Positions 35,145 to 48,238 are shown, counted from the stretch's first letter. The stretch: 64,000 bases of DNA from Carposina sasakii (GCA_014607495.2 CP053161.1:6333115-6397114); one strand, 5' to 3'. Numbers and translations: made by a program. The notes: generated by a model not told the origin, from the sequence alone.

Positions 35145-38100
35145 ATGACTAGCTTAATAAATAAAATAGAACAGCTTATAAAAAGAGAAAAAACTACGCC
35201 TGAGAAAAAACAGAAAGATGACTCCAAAAAATCCTCAAACGAGATTCTTTCTGAACTTTTTGGTGCTTTCAACGCTGCTCCGCCGAAAATTGAAGATGTA
35301 TCTAGTAAGAAGTCCAAAAAAAGTAAAAAGAAACACAAGAAGGAGAAAAAGAAAAGAAGTCGCAGCTACAGCAGCAGTAGCGACTCTGACAGTGACTATT
35401 CCCACAAGCGGAAGAAGCGAAAAAAGAGTAAATCTAGAAAACATAGGGACCGTTCCTTGTCTCGTCGCCGCTCTAAAACTCCTACTAAAATAGTGCCTAA
35501 GCTGGAACCTACTGTAAAAAACGAAACTATATCTGTAAAGTCCGAGGATATCAAACCTAAAGTGGAAAAAATCAAAGTAGAAGTTAGCGAAAAACCACGA
35601 CGAGTATCTGTTGTTGACATAGATTCTAAAGACTTCATTATTGACACCAGCCTCATACCTGTGCCAGAATCTCCTAAAGAAGAGGCAGATTGTCAAGATT
35701 TAAGACTAAAATTGGATGCCAAGAAAGGGGAAAATACATCAGAGAGTGATAAAGCAAAAGGGAAGATTCAAATAAAGAACTTAAAGTTTAGTGCTGTTTT
35801 TGAGGAGACTGTGAAGAAAGCTGAAGAAGAGGCTAGAAGGAAAGCAGAGAAGTATGAAGATGGAGAGTACACAGACTCATCAAGCAGTTCTAAGGATGAA
35901 GAATCTAATTCTCAGTTTCCTAAATCCTCAGACCCTGGGGGCATACTGCAAAAAGTGGCAAATGAAATTAAAATGTAAGTCATTGTAGTAAGTAATGTAA
36001 TCAGGTTTTAGATATTTATTGTAATAATTAGTTACTTTTATTTAACATAGTCAAGATACAACTAAATTTCTAAGTTCAATTCACATGGGTACACAAATGG
36101 TTATACCAAAATTCCATTTTAAACTGGATTGAAAATATTTTAAAAAATGCATGCAGATATAATAAAATTGTAATCTCTTTTCAGAACTGAAGATGAGAAG
36201 AGCAGCTCAAAGAAAATCAAACATTCAGAGAGCTCTCACAAATCATCACGGACAGAAAAAAGGTAAAATATCTACATAATTGTAGCTACTTATCTTTTTA
36301 TTGAAACATTTTCAAAGCATTAAATCTTAGACCAATGTACCTTAAAAGGTAAATAATTAACTATAAGGCTCTTCTACGTGACAATGACGAATTTTACCAT
36401 CTCTTTTCTAAATTACATATTGGCAACGTTATTTTTCATCCCGATAGCTATACACTGGCCAAATCTCGACAAACATGCAATAATATACTTTGAAGCAAAA
36501 CCAGGGTTCAAAATTATCAAGATAAATATTTTTTTGGATAATTATCCAATAATTATCCTAGCTGATTTGGCAATTAACTTCTTGAAATTTTCTTTTATAA
36601 TCTATTTATCTCAAAATGGGTCTCAGTTTTTCGGCATTATTAAATGAACAGCAATTAATAATACAATTTAATTCAGAGTTTGTTTTTATGGAGTCAAAAA
36701 AAGTAAGAAAGTACGTAAAAAAATTGTCAGTCAAAGGTTTTTTTTATGTCTAGCATGTTTGGATACTTAAATAAACTTAGATTATTTTAGTATTTGATTT
36801 TTATCAAATTAAATTATCAAGATAATTATTGTGATAATTATCATGATAATTATCACTTTGAACCCTGAGCAAAACTACAATCAAACAAGAACAATACATA
36901 TTTTTGGAAATTTTGTGTAAACTCTATATTGTATAACACCATTCAAGGGATCGTGCATATTTTGACGTTATGAAGAGTTGTCATTAAATGGAGTGAAGAA
37001 AACTCTATACAGGGTGTAACAAAAGGGGTATGTTAAGCGAAAATCAATGCAAAAAGCCCACTATAGAGAACCTCTCTGCAAAATTTGAGACTCGAAATCA
37101 CATGTTTATTTTTTAAGATTGTATGGTAATTTCTGAGACATTTAAGAATTCTCCATACTATCTGGAAAAATAAACATGTGAGTTCGAGTCTCAAATTCTG
37201 TGAATAGGTTCTCTATAGTGAGCTATTTACATAGCTTTTCGCTTAACATACCCTTTTTATACACCCTGTATTAAGGAAAGATAAAGTTTATTGCAGAATG
37301 CTGTTTTATACTTAAAAACAATTCTATTTGAACACTAAACCTACTAAAAACAGTCGACACGTGCAAGCAATCTCAATTTGAAAACAAAAGAATGGATTTC
37401 TTAGAAAGTCCGGTATCTATGATGCCGACAGCCAAGTTTATTACAGGATAGGATAATACACCAACAAAAGAATGTACACAGTTGTGCAGTTTTTACTAAT
37501 TTTGGCAACTTAAAATGTAACACTTTTCACCAGATAGCCTATTAAGTTCCACGTGATAAAGGGTGAGCCTACCGCCGCTTGTCGGGCACAAATACAACGT
37601 CGTGGTCTCGAAATGTAGCAGACTGAAGTGGCAGTGGGCTGGTCACATCTGTCGTAAAACCGATGGAAGGTGGAGTAAACGGATGCTCGAATGGAGAACG
37701 CGCCTCGGCTAGCGTAGCGTTGGACGCCCTGCGGCCAGATGGACCGATGACTTAAAGGGGGCGGCTGGTAGTGACTGGATGCCAAAAACGGGAGGTCGAG
37801 CTTTGTGGCGTGCTCTGGGGGAGGCCTACGTCCAGCAGTGGACTGCAATAGGCTGACGTGAATTATTTTAATTGTCTTCACCTTGCTTGTCCATTATTAG
37901 CTTGCCCTTTGGCAAAGGTCTCCCCCAATGTGTCTGTTGTCTAATTGTTATCTGTAATCCGCTCCAGTAAATCCCGCAAGCGTTCAGAGTCCCGCTCGCG
38001 CCGCCGCTCCCGCAGCCGCTCGCCTCGCCGCCGCCGCCGCTCCCGCTCCCGCTCGAGGCACCGCGAGCGTTCCCCGCGCGCTAGGAGGCGGTCGCTTGTT

Positions 38101-41100
38101 AGATACAGCAGTCGGGCTAGGAGGTCCAGGTTAGTAGTGACTACTACAAAAGATATGTTGAAAGCATTGAAGACTATGACTACTAATTATTTAAAATGTG
38201 ACAGTGTGAACTAGGAGACTATTGCTTGTTAGATACAGCAGTAGGGCTAAGGAGGTCCCAGGTCAGTAGTGAGTTCTACGAAAGATATGTTGAATTGGCT
38301 TCTACTAGTATTACAACCGATGGCTTCAAGGGAGCAGCTGGGGGTGACTAGATAGCAAAAACGGGAGATCGAGCCGTGTGCCGTGCTCTGGAGGAGACCG
38401 ACGTCCAGCAGTGCCAGGCCTAAGCCTCCCCCAGTGCTTGCAACAAAACTATCTGCCATAAGGGGGTTTTTCCCATAGTCACTACGCTGGGTAGGCGGGT
38501 TGGTGACCGCAGTGTGATTTTCGGACTATGTTATCAATACGGGAAGCGCTGCTGCCCATTTAGAAATTAATTAATCGCCTCTTACGATACCCAAGAGCAG
38601 ACCTGGGGTGGTTCTATTCCAGTCTGCCAGCACCACACGGCCAAACACACTTTATTAGCTCAGCTTACTAATTTTACACAGCAGATCTCCCGGAGTGAAA
38701 CTAGCAGACAGTGAGAAGAAGCGTTTGCTAGAAGTAGCGCGTCGGAACGCTATCAACATGTTGAAGAATGGCGCGGTGCCGGCCGGTGCCGCTGCGTTAC
38801 CGCTGCACGCGCGTACGCAAGTTATACAGGCTATACAGTCGGGAGGTAAGGCAGCTTGGATTTATTTGGAAAACAAATGGTTAATTTATCTTTATACATG
38901 TTATTCATAATGCTGGATATTGCACACCCAATGCAATCTATCTACAATCGCATTTCCACAAAACTTAATCTTCTAACGCATGATTTGAATTTCTTTTTTT
39001 ACTGGATATCACTGATATTTACTTCAATACATTCATTAAATAAAAGTATACTTAACTATAAACCACATTGTTACAAATAGATATCCGGGATATGCGATAC
39101 ATAGAGTGGACCCTCAAAATCATCTAGACCGTATTCAGCCATGGCATGGGCATCTCAGCAGAGATAAGCTAATATATTATAGCGCAAAAGTGTGTGCACA
39201 ACCACGGGTGCACTCTATTCCCTACTGTCATAGCCCGATACGACGTAAATCCGACATGTTTTAGGCGGGCCGTTTTCTCTACTTGTCTACATCGAGTACT
39301 TTCTTCACAGGTAAATCAGTAGATGAACTGACAGATTTCTGCAAACATTTGTCCAAGAAAGAAGCGTTAGGTGAACTATCTTCCGTCTCATCCAACGACG
39401 AAGATATAAGCGAGAACGAAGATACTCTAGCATTCCATCATCCTTTCCTTGTCAAAGAGAAGGCGCCTATTGTTATGAATATAAGGGTAAGAAAGATTCC
39501 ATATTATTCAGGTACAAATGACTACATACCTAATGCTTTTCTTACTTGGTTGAAAGACAATTCAATGATAATATCCTGAACATACTTCGTTACTAATATG
39601 TACATATTATAAATGCGAAAGTAACACTGTTTGGTTATGTGGCTTTCATGCCAAAAGTACTGAACCGATTTAAATGAAATTTGGTACACAGGTAATTTAG
39701 AGACTGAGAAAGAACATAGGCTACTTTCGTCTTTAGCCTATCGCAGTCCACTGTTGGACGTAGGCCTCCCCCACAGCACGCCACAAGGCTACTGCCACAG
39801 AGGGGTTTGCCCATAGTCACCACGCTGGGCAGGCGGGTAGGTGACCGCAGTGTGATTTTCGGACTATGTTGTCACTTTATACTTTATATCCTGTGAAAAT
39901 TTTAAAAAACCTGATAATACTGACATTGTGTTTTTTTTTTTCATTAGGAGTCCACTAGTATTTGATAATTTTTTTATGTTATTCTACTTACCAGCCAAGA
40001 GCATATCTTTGCATTTTTTTACTAAACATTTATCTGGTGTAATAAAACTTTTCTTTATTGTACACAGTGAATGTACTAATAATAACTTCACAGTAATGTA
40101 ATAATAACTATAATATACCACGCTTTGAGCAAATAAATAAACACAATCATTTCATTTCATCTTGATAAGAAGCCTACAGGTATATTTTAATTTCAGGGTG
40201 GTGCCCCACTGCCAATAAAGTCCGCCATCATGCCAATCGCGAATAAGGAGGAGCTCAGGCTCCAGTTCCCCGTGTCGTCAGGGTCACAGCATAGAGAGAA
40301 GTCCACGGAATGGGTGCCAGTGTCTCCACCTAAGAAGGATATGGTAATTTCAATTAGTTACACTCCTTTGATATTCTTTACTGTACACACAAATGTTGGA
40401 CAATATAGTGACATATAGTTACACAGAGAATGTAGGTAAGCGAGGTAATCACTTAAATTTTGCTTCCAGAAAACCCAAAATACAACATGCATGTGCACCA
40501 AAAAGAAACTAATTTCTTAACAAAGCTTCTTTCAAAATGTTATATTTTAGTGGCGCCAACCCACTCTGTACTACCATGTGTGTTTCTTTTTGTTACAGCA
40601 AGTAGCCAAACTGAGCTCTTTTAGTGGTTCCAGCAAAAGTTCGAAGCCTGCATTACCTCCTGTTGAGATTACAAGGTTAGTTAAAAGTAAAACACACAAG
40701 TCACGACCATTTTCCCAAAGAGATTAGGCAACAGTGTGTAAATTGTACTGCCAGTTGTCATATGACATTAGAGTTAAAATAGTAACTAATTATGTAAGTA
40801 CTAGCTGGATTAAAATTATTTATTGATAATTTACATCGTTGGGTTAATGATAATATACGAAAGAAAAAGCTTAAATATAGAACATATTTACAAGTAGAAT
40901 ATTGCCTGCAAGTCTTCCACCGCCGGCAACGTGGCCAAAAGGCTGTACTAGCTTCATTGTGGTTAAAATGAAATATTTGAATTCTACTGAACATTTTGAT
41001 ATAATGGACCAAAGATTTATTAACACTTCTCTGTGTGTAACTAAGTGTTCGTTTCCAGTTCACCGCAGCTAGCCCTCCCCGCCCCGGCTCCGGCCCCCGT

Positions 41101-44100
41101 CGCCCCCCCCACACAGCCTTATTCCAAGACCTTCACTTCCGGCACAAGTAAGTTAACATTTATTTTGTTTAGTTTATTCCGAAGGCAAAAGAAACTATGT
41201 GCATACAGCTATTGTATTTAGTAGAATGATTTTGGAATGGAAACGTCGATAAAATCCTCAAAAACTAATTATTTGCAGTATATACATATCCGTCAATGTT
41301 GGATTTTTATTAGTTGACTGCAATTTGTTTCGCTCTGTGATGTTTTTTCGTTGCCACCCTTAACGAAGGGTACGTACTCTACACATCAAATAAAGTAAGT
41401 TTATGGGAAACTATGTAAATATTTTTGAAAAAAAAAATTCATTACTTGATCGGGCAAAATTTATAGTGTCCGGTGTTTATGCTAGTTTTTTCATAGACAG
41501 ATATTAATTATTTCTCGTGAAATAATCTTGCTACACGCGTCAATGTGCAATTATGCAGAAAAAGGCAGTATATTTACTCAACTTTGGACCCTAATATTTT
41601 GGAAACCAGACACTTCCCAGGTATGCTTCAATGGAAAAAAATTATCGTGATAATGAGGAGATTCCGTAGTTTTCGGGAACGTTGACGACCAAAAATCTTG
41701 TATATAAAAATGTACATATATCTATTTTCTTGCTGTATATTATAAATTATGTTGACGATACCGATTGCAGCGTCGACATCAATACCTGCGTTACCCGCGC
41801 CCGGCCCGCAAGCTTACCCGCCGGGGGTTAAACCTCCTCCACAACAAGTTATTGTAAGTATTGTATTGCTCTAGTATTTTAAGGTAGATTGCACCCTCCA
41901 TCGAAAAGGTAGTCAAGGTAGAATGAATCACACTCAAGCATTGAAAAATAATACTTATGTCAAAGATCAAGGATACTCGTAGGTACCTAGTAATTATGTC
42001 AAGTGCCACGGAACGACTAATACTTATAACAAATCTAATATGAGTGTTTGTGTCCTTGATGTAAGTTTTAGATTTGCATTTTTCTATTAGAGACTAATCG
42101 TCTTTCTTTGCAGAATGCGATGTGCAATAATTACCACCTGATACTTTAATTCCAATACTGTTTAATCGTTTATATTAAAATTCATGACAGTTTGAATTGA
42201 AACAGGCTTTAATCACAGTTTACCTCGGTTTCAGAAGTTTTTTTGAGTGCTGTGCGTAAATATTCACAATAATATTTCATCCACAAATTTTGTAATAGAT
42301 TGTCTCCCACAGGACATGGCATCGATCGTGACACAGAAGTTGTCCATGATCCGTAAGGAACAAGAACAGAGCGAGCAGAATTCCGCGAAAGCTGTCAGAG
42401 AAATGCTTGGCATCCGATCTAATGTAAGTTCACTTAAAACCACGATAAAATTATACTGTTGTTTAATAGTTAAATAAGGGATTACTGGTGAAAAGTGGGT
42501 GTGTAATTTGCACTCTTCTGCACAACTTCTTTGGGGTATGATGGACATGACTATAATGATTGTATGTATGTAATGGAATTATGTTGATCTTCAGTTAATA
42601 AATACTGAGCTACCCCTGTGGCTCAAAATGGTTATAGCTGACATGTCAAACAGCACTCCTGGGTTCGAATCCCGGCGGGATTAAATATTTGTGTCTCGAA
42701 ACACAATTATTCACACACAATATTTGTTTGTTCTCGGGTCTTTCGTTAGAAGTTGCTTTCTGTTATGTTTCCAATGTATTCTACTGTAATACAAGGTATC
42801 TATTAGCTGGTGTTTACATACATACATAAAATCACGCCTCTTTCCCAACGGGTAAGCAGAGATCACGGATCTTCACTTCCTACGGTCCCCTGACACCTCT
42901 TTTGCTTTATCTCCCTCTCTCTCTCTGTCTCTCGTCAGCCACTGCTTGACGTAGGCCTCCCCCAATATAAAAAATGCCCGTTTTTTATATTTTATTGTAT
43001 AAGGCGTTACTATTCGGAAGTTACAATTTCCATCGAGGGCTCGCCCACCACGACTGTTTTTTATAGGCATTGGGGGGTTTTTGCCCATAGTCTTTTTATC
43101 GGTTCTCTATTTTGTCTCATAAATTTTTTATCTATAATCTAACGTTATAATATTTTGTTTGAGTTGTCATAATATTTAGTTTGCTTGGGTTTTTAAATTT
43201 TTTAACCCTTATTACCTAAAAAATGCTTTTTCTCCAACAGTTCGGTTTCTCAACAAAGGCGCTCGGTCAATTCACCGGTTCGACTGGAGCTCAAATACTA
43301 ACGCCGAAAGAGCTCGCCAGCGGCACACAGGCGTGGGCGAAAAAGGTACGCCACACACACACAAACACACGCAAAACTCTGGACACATATCCAGCCGTAA
43401 CTGTAACTTGTGTTACTTTACTTATCGTCGTCGTCACTTGTTCAAAATGCGCAACATTTTTTGGCACTTTTTGTACTTATGTCACAATCTTGTCGTCGCT
43501 TGAAGTGCTAAATGTGTTAAGTAACATTTTTGGGTTTTCCTACGCTACTTTATCTATAATATCAAGGTTACGCTTGCGGCTGAATATTGTGTACCAGGTT
43601 TAGTTATCACTTGATGCGTTTTATACACAAGTGCACTTAGATAATGCTTAGTATAGGATTTTCTTTGATTGTCGTAAGTTTTTTATTTATGACGGCATTA
43701 ATAGAATATTTAATATAGGGCAACCATTACCTGTTTTTATAGTCGATAACATATCAAACGTACATATACATGTCTATACTCACACATTACCTACAGCTGT
43801 AGTTATAAACCTAAAGATAATCAAGGAAAACCAATAAGATGAATTAAAAAAAGTCATATTAGAGTATCTAGTAAAACCTGGTCAGTGCTAATGATTTAAC
43901 TTGTATGTATGAACTTATTAAAATAAGCAGTCATCCATTACTTGAAATAACGATGTCAAAGTTAATAATAGTATTATGTTTAAATGGTCAAATATTTGTT
44001 TTCTTGGAGTTTAATGAGAGAATTAGAGGTGTAGATACTGTTTTAAATTCAAGAAATTTGTTTATCTATGGTAGAACTCAAAGACAACAAAGTGCGAAAT

Positions 44101-47100
44101 TAGCAGAACTGTATCCAAACATTTTTTTTTTCGATAGGTTTGTTTGTTTTTTGGTATAACTTTATACCACGTTAATTTGTACCACTGTCAACATTAAATT
44201 GGCATGTTACATTAAATAAACACCTAATACTCACAAGTCAAATTATTATCATATAGCGCGACCAAGCCAACGGTTTTATTTGATACTTTAATACTCTCCA
44301 AATAACTATTCTTTCAGCTGGGTCGCCGTTCCGGACTCGTGTGGCGGCTGCTGTGGTCAGGACTTATAATACAAATGTATTATACTTTCTGACCATAATA
44401 TATTCGAGTGATTTTACAACAACATTGCCATATAATTTAATATTCACTTCGTATTTAAGTCGTGGAAAAAAAAGTTCACAATACCTAACCGGGTAGAAAA
44501 TATATCCGATTCAAATATAAAGTAAATCATTAAAAATTGTACATAATTAAATACTTATTTCAGGATTAATTTCGGTATTAATAGGCGCGAATTTTTTTTC
44601 GACTCTTAAGTTTTAGTACGCCCGCCTGCGTAAAATGCATGATAACTTTCGTCTCTCACTATAAGAAAACTTATAGCCATAGGTTTTTAAATGTTGTTGT
44701 TCCAATCACTTTTGAGTTATTGAAATATTTTTTGTGTAAAAAGGGAACTCTATAGTTCGCTGGTTACACACAATTGGTTTGGCCTGAAATGTGATGGTAT
44801 TTGGCATGACCTTTGACATGCCAATTACCGTTACATAAGCAAACAAATATTCAGTTTTCCCCACTATCGTATGACTGACACATATTGAGTATTTTTATGT
44901 AAAGTATCAAAATCTATTCGTCCAAGAATTAACATTAAATATATTTGATTGATAGCTGTTATACCTACTTTATTTGTAGCTATTATTAAATCATACTAAA
45001 AAAATATTAAGAATTACACAGTAATGTGTAACAACCTATTGTGATTGTCTATGTAGTTTGTAAGTAGGTACATAACATTTTATGGGATTTTAATTAAGGC
45101 ACTGTTATTAGACAAAAGAGGCATTTTAGAATGTATAAATAATATACTTGTCCGATTACCACAGCTCCAATTTTTATATATGTTTTTATTTAAACCTTTA
45201 TGAAGTTTTTAGCTAACGTAAAAACTCAACTTCTAGATAGAATTTTGATTTGAACGTTTGAACTTTTTGATGTTCTTTTAAGTTAAATAACTTAACTTGA
45301 AAACTATTGTGAATATGAACACGAAACTTGCTTAGTTGTATAGCGCTTTATCAAATTTAGTTTGTGGCAAAACTACTTTTTTTGTAAAATTTATAGATGA
45401 TTAACAATTAATTAAAAACCAAATGTTGCGGGTGCGCCCCGCTATACGTCTACCTCACTCACTCATTAGGTGTTTGAGGGAGTGGGGTAGACGTACTGCG
45501 TGTTCATCTATAAGAGCGCCTTAAATATTTAAGTGGAAACTACTTAATATCTAAAAATAAAATACTTATAACCGCAATATGCTGTCAGTCTAAACCTCAA
45601 TTAACTCAAAAACCTTGCTTTTCTTTGAGCTCAAAATCAAACCGTATACACTGCAGCTCAAAGAAATGCATAGTTTTCTATGGGGAATTCACGAATATTT
45701 GTTCCAGCTTTTAAGTGATACCGAGACGAGCGCGCTCCTAAACGCATCACTACAACGATAGGTGATATCGTACCGGACTAGGTAAGTATCCACAGGTGAA
45801 AGAAAACATACTCTGCGACGCAGTTATATCCTAAAAGTTCTACTGTCGATCGAAATTTACTACAAACATAAATGAGCCCGCTGAATGACCTGTTAATGTA
45901 ATTTTTTGTTTCGTTTGTGTATATCGTATCACCTAATGCTTATCTATTTATGTAAAACTTTTTATACTACCTATATCTTATATAATAATTAAAAAATGTA
46001 GATACCTATGTATTCATAATGTTATCACAATACATGAAATATACACGTATATTTTCTGTGCACAGTTAAAACTGTCTTTATATCCCATCCACAAACTTTC
46101 AAAACACGTAATTTAATAGAAAACTCCCATAACTCTGTAGCCAGTTATATAACCCATGAAAACTAGGCATCTCTTTGGCCAAAACTGATGTGAAACCTTA
46201 AATATAGGATCAATTACAACGCGCGGCGCCGGTTGCGGGAGGCATGGGTATGCAGCTACTTCAGAAGATGGGCTGGACCCCCGGACAGGGGCTCGGTAAA
46301 GAAGGCACGGGGACCCTGCAACCGCTGCTTCTTGAGGTCAAACTGGATACCAGGGGCCTCACTTCGAAGGAGGAGAATCCTCAGAAGTCAGGGAAATTGG
46401 TATGTGGTCGTTTAATTTTATAGTTATGTGAGATTATCTAAACTATACCCTCAAAATTGATCAGAAGGGGCACCACCATGTGGTTCTATCGGCCCTTGGT
46501 GCTCTGCCTACACCGTAACTTACGGGCCGTAAGGGAGAAAGGCATGATTATATGTATGTATGTGAGGTTCTGAATCGGTGTAACTCCAAAAGTATTAACT
46601 TAAAATTGTATACATATATCACTACGATTGGCTGTGGTGCCAAAATAGGGTAGCTAGAATTTGTAGGATTAGAAGGGAGATTCTAGAGTCACATTTGGCA
46701 TACTGGGGTTAGATGATAAAGATAAGGAACAACTTAATATGCTATCTCGCCGTCTGACGGAACGCTCATGCGGTCCTTAGTCGATCTTTACGTACGTAAT
46801 GCCGTCAAATACCTACCAGAAACGCCCTGGGGGAGGCCTACGTCCAGTAGGGGACTGATACTTTAAGCTAAGTAGGTATGTATGTGCAGTGCAGAACCAC
46901 ATGACCTCCGGACTTGAATCGTGTCATTTTATCTCCATAATTATTCCAGTTGAAACACCAGCGACAGAAAGCCCGCCTCGGAGGCGGACCCAGCAGCGGT
47001 CCATTAGTATCGGGCGGGAAGCACCCGGTGTCTTTGCTCGGGGAATACTGTTCCAAACATAAACTCGGCCCGCCGGAGTACACCTTGTGTTATGAATGTG

Positions 47101-47688
47101 GACCTGATCATAAGAAGAACTTCCTCTTTAAGGTAATTTTAGGCAGTAAAGTTACCCAGTAATAAAAGTTGTAACTCTAATGTTATTGTATTATCATCTA
47201 CCTGCCGTTATCTTAAGTTTGAGTGATATTGGTATAATACATAACAAATAGATGAAATTGCATAACATTTTATACTATTTTTAAAAAGTATCTTGAAATG
47301 TATTCCAATCCACAAAATAATTTGTCCAATGTTGTTCTATTACAGTATTAACACAGCTAGCCAACTTAATATGTGCCAATTGATTGCATCATCTTCTGTT
47401 TACTTTTTAAGAAGTCACACAGATTTTTATGGAAATAAAATAAAATGTGTGTAACAATGGCGTCAGCTCTAGACAAATTACTACATACTAGCTCCATTCT
47501 TAGGTGCCTCACAAAAGAATATCTACTTTTACATTCAATAACAAGGGTTTCAAAGAAAAATTCTGTTATATTTACAGGTAAAAGTTGCGGGAACAGAATA
47601 CTTACCAGCGGTGGCAAGTGCCAACAAGAAACAAGCCAAAGCAGATTCAGCTACTTTAGCACTGCAAAAACTAGGTATTCTAACGTAA
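35145..47688 (+). CDS. SON: SON, nuclear-speckle splicing cofactor (RS, G-patch, dsRBD)
   Basis: Fourteen exons: 35145-35974, 36185-36262, 37968-38129, 38685-38845, 39311-39486, 40197-40343, 40599-40675, 41059-41147, 41771-41853, 42313-42423, 43241-43345, 46208-46399, 46950-47132 and 47578-47688. All are GT-AG and sum to 834 codons. The lysine/serine-rich N-terminal exon (1-276) includes an RS-like patch near 75-120. Exon 3 is a dense RS/SR stretch. Exons 4-11 carry family landmarks: EKKRLLEVARRNA, 'FPVSSGSQHRE' with EWVPV, and GQFTGSTGAQ (646-655). Exon 12 is a G-patch ('LLQKMGWTPGQGLGK', from about 684). Exons 13-14 are a C-terminal dsRNA-binding domain (HPVSLLGEYC to 'ANKKQAKADSATLALQKLG'). 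In animals SON scaffolds nuclear speckles and supports splicing of weak introns. The ATG is in good context (AAAAATGA). The acceptor of intron 11 has a weak pyrimidine tract. Introns carry many MITEs and LINE pieces. Confidence 0.93.
36378..36860. repeat. Repeat in SON intron 2 shared with 56745-56840
   Basis: 'GACGAATTTTACCATCTC' and 'TCATCCCGATAGCTATAC' occur here and at 56747-56820. The remainder is AT-rich with 'GATAATTATC' palindromes. Confidence 0.55.
37010..37268. mobile_element. Fold-back MITE family C in SON intron 2
   Basis: Starts CAGGGTGTAACAAAAGGGG, ends 'ATACACCCTG', TA on both sides. The two arms of about 110 bp are inverted copies meeting near 37140. Confidence 0.85.
37590..37865 (+). 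pseudogene. 3' end of a non-LTR retrotransposon reverse-transcriptase ORF
   Basis: In one frame it reads LKWQWAGHIC, GRWSKRMLEWRTRLG, a stop, RSVGRPAARWTDDLK, then 'LWRALGEAYVQQWTAIG' and a stop. This is the familiar C-terminal tail of lepidopteran LINE polyproteins. It is 5'-truncated, has an in-frame TAG, and sits in SON intron 2 in sense orientation. Small pieces of the same tail occur at 14390-14440, 38395-38430, 39725-39760 and 46820-46850. Confidence 0.75.
38094..38299 (+). repeat. Tandem duplication covering the end of SON exon 3 and its donor
   Basis: 'CTTGTTAGATACAGCAGT' occurs at 38094 and 38224. Each copy is followed by GGGCTAGGAGGTCCAGG-like sequence, a GT, and later 'AAAGATATGTTGAA'. 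The unit is about 130 bp. The first copy contains the real donor (GTTAGT); the second is a diverged duplicate lying in the intron. Confidence 0.8.
38395..38640 (-). repeat. SINE/LINE-tail composite in SON intron 3, reverse copy
   Basis: Reverse-complement relative of 14165-14440 ('CCGCAGTGTGATTTTCGG' and 'AGTCTGCCAGCACCAC'). Confidence 0.65.
39722..39875 (-). repeat. SINE/LINE-tail fragment in SON intron 5
   Basis: Contains 'GACGTAGGCCTCCCCCAC' and 'CCGCAGTGTGATTTTCGG', a truncated relative of 38395-38640. Confidence 0.65.
41163..41289 (-). repeat. Retroposon family A, copy 3 (truncated), in SON intron 8
   Basis: Starts 'GTTTAGTTTATTCCGAAGG' and keeps 'GGAAACGTCGATAAAATCC'. It is cut off next to a family B MITE. 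Confidence 0.7.
41337..41702 (-). mobile_element. MITE family B in SON intron 8
   Basis: Reverse-orientation copy: 'CCTTAACGAAGGGTACG' near the left and 'TTTTCGGGAACGTTGACG' near the right. Terminal repeats are degraded. Confidence 0.7.
42604..42690 (+). repeat. tRNA-derived SINE head in SON intron 10
   Basis: 'CTGTGGCTCAAAATGGTTA' and 'CCTGGGTTCGAATCCCGG' are spaced like the pol III A and B boxes of a tRNA. The acceptor and anticodon arms do not pair properly, so it is a SINE rather than a tRNA gene. Confidence 0.6.
42824..42905 (-). repeat. 3' fragment of the LINE family found at 49630-54640
   Basis: 'AATCACGCCTCTTTCCC' and 'GTAAGCAGAGATCACGG' match the block at 49718-49760. It ends in a CT-rich run. 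Confidence 0.65.
43346..46207 (+). other. SON intron 11, the longest intron (2.9 kb)
   Basis: Mostly AT-rich. It starts with a CA-rich run, contains a candidate alternative terminal exon at 44318-44392 and a strong hairpin at 45446-45494. No other exon is supported; the frame at 43905-44159 is AT-rich and unrecognisable. Confidence 0.5.
46438..46560. repeat. LINE-tail fragment in SON intron 12
   Basis: Contains 'CTATACCCTCAAAATTGATC', GGCCCTTGGTGCTCTGCC and ends 'TTATATGTATGTATG'. Same family as 56373-56499 and 20158-20245. Confidence 0.7.
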
Positions 47689-47774
47689 ATAGGTATAAAT
47701 GGTCAGTAACCTTGAAGACTTGTAGGGAACTTGTAAATATTTTGGCTAATTATATTTATATCTAAGTTTATGTT

Positions 47775-47780
47775 AATAAA
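47775..47780 (+). terminator. Poly(A) signal of SON
   Basis: AATAAA about 87 bases after the SON stop codon. It lies about 300 bases from the convergent ISCU signal. Confidence 0.65.
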
Positions 47781-48073
47781 GGAACTATTTCCGATATTTT
47801 TGTTTGAATTTCTATACTTTTGCATCATTGCTTATTATTGTTGCCGTGATGTAATTAATATTGTGATGTAATTTTTGGTATTCTTTCACCTTTATCAGTG
47901 AGACATTCACCAACATGTAACATACCCAGGGGGTTCATGCAAGACACCACTTTTTTTATTCCAGTATAGTTAAAATTTGGGTTTACATAGTGAATAGTAA
48001 AAGTTATATACCTACCAATTTAGACATAGATTTATTATATTAAGACTAACAAACAACAGTTTTTTTACAATCA

Positions 48074-48079
48074 TTTATT
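48074..48079 (-). terminator. Poly(A) signal of ISCU
   Basis: TTTATT on + reads AATAAA on the minus strand, about 160 bases after the ISCU stop. Confidence 0.6.
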
Positions 48080-48238
48080 GAAAACAAAATTTATACAAGC
48101 TATATAATAATACTATAATGCATTTGCTCTAGCATTGTCTACTAAAATGTGAGATAAATTTTATTCATAGCCACTTAGTAGCTGTTTTAACTTGACATTA
48201 TACAATCACAGATCTGTTCCAAAACTTGCATTCAACAC

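Noticed and set aside
35235..35696. Minus-strand ORFs of 153 and 86 codons opposite SON exon 1
   Set aside because: They are antisense shadows of the lysine/serine-rich SON coding exon.
43905..44159. 84-codon ORF in SON intron 11
   Set aside because: AT-rich composition with no acceptor/donor pair in the right phase and no similarity to SON proteins.
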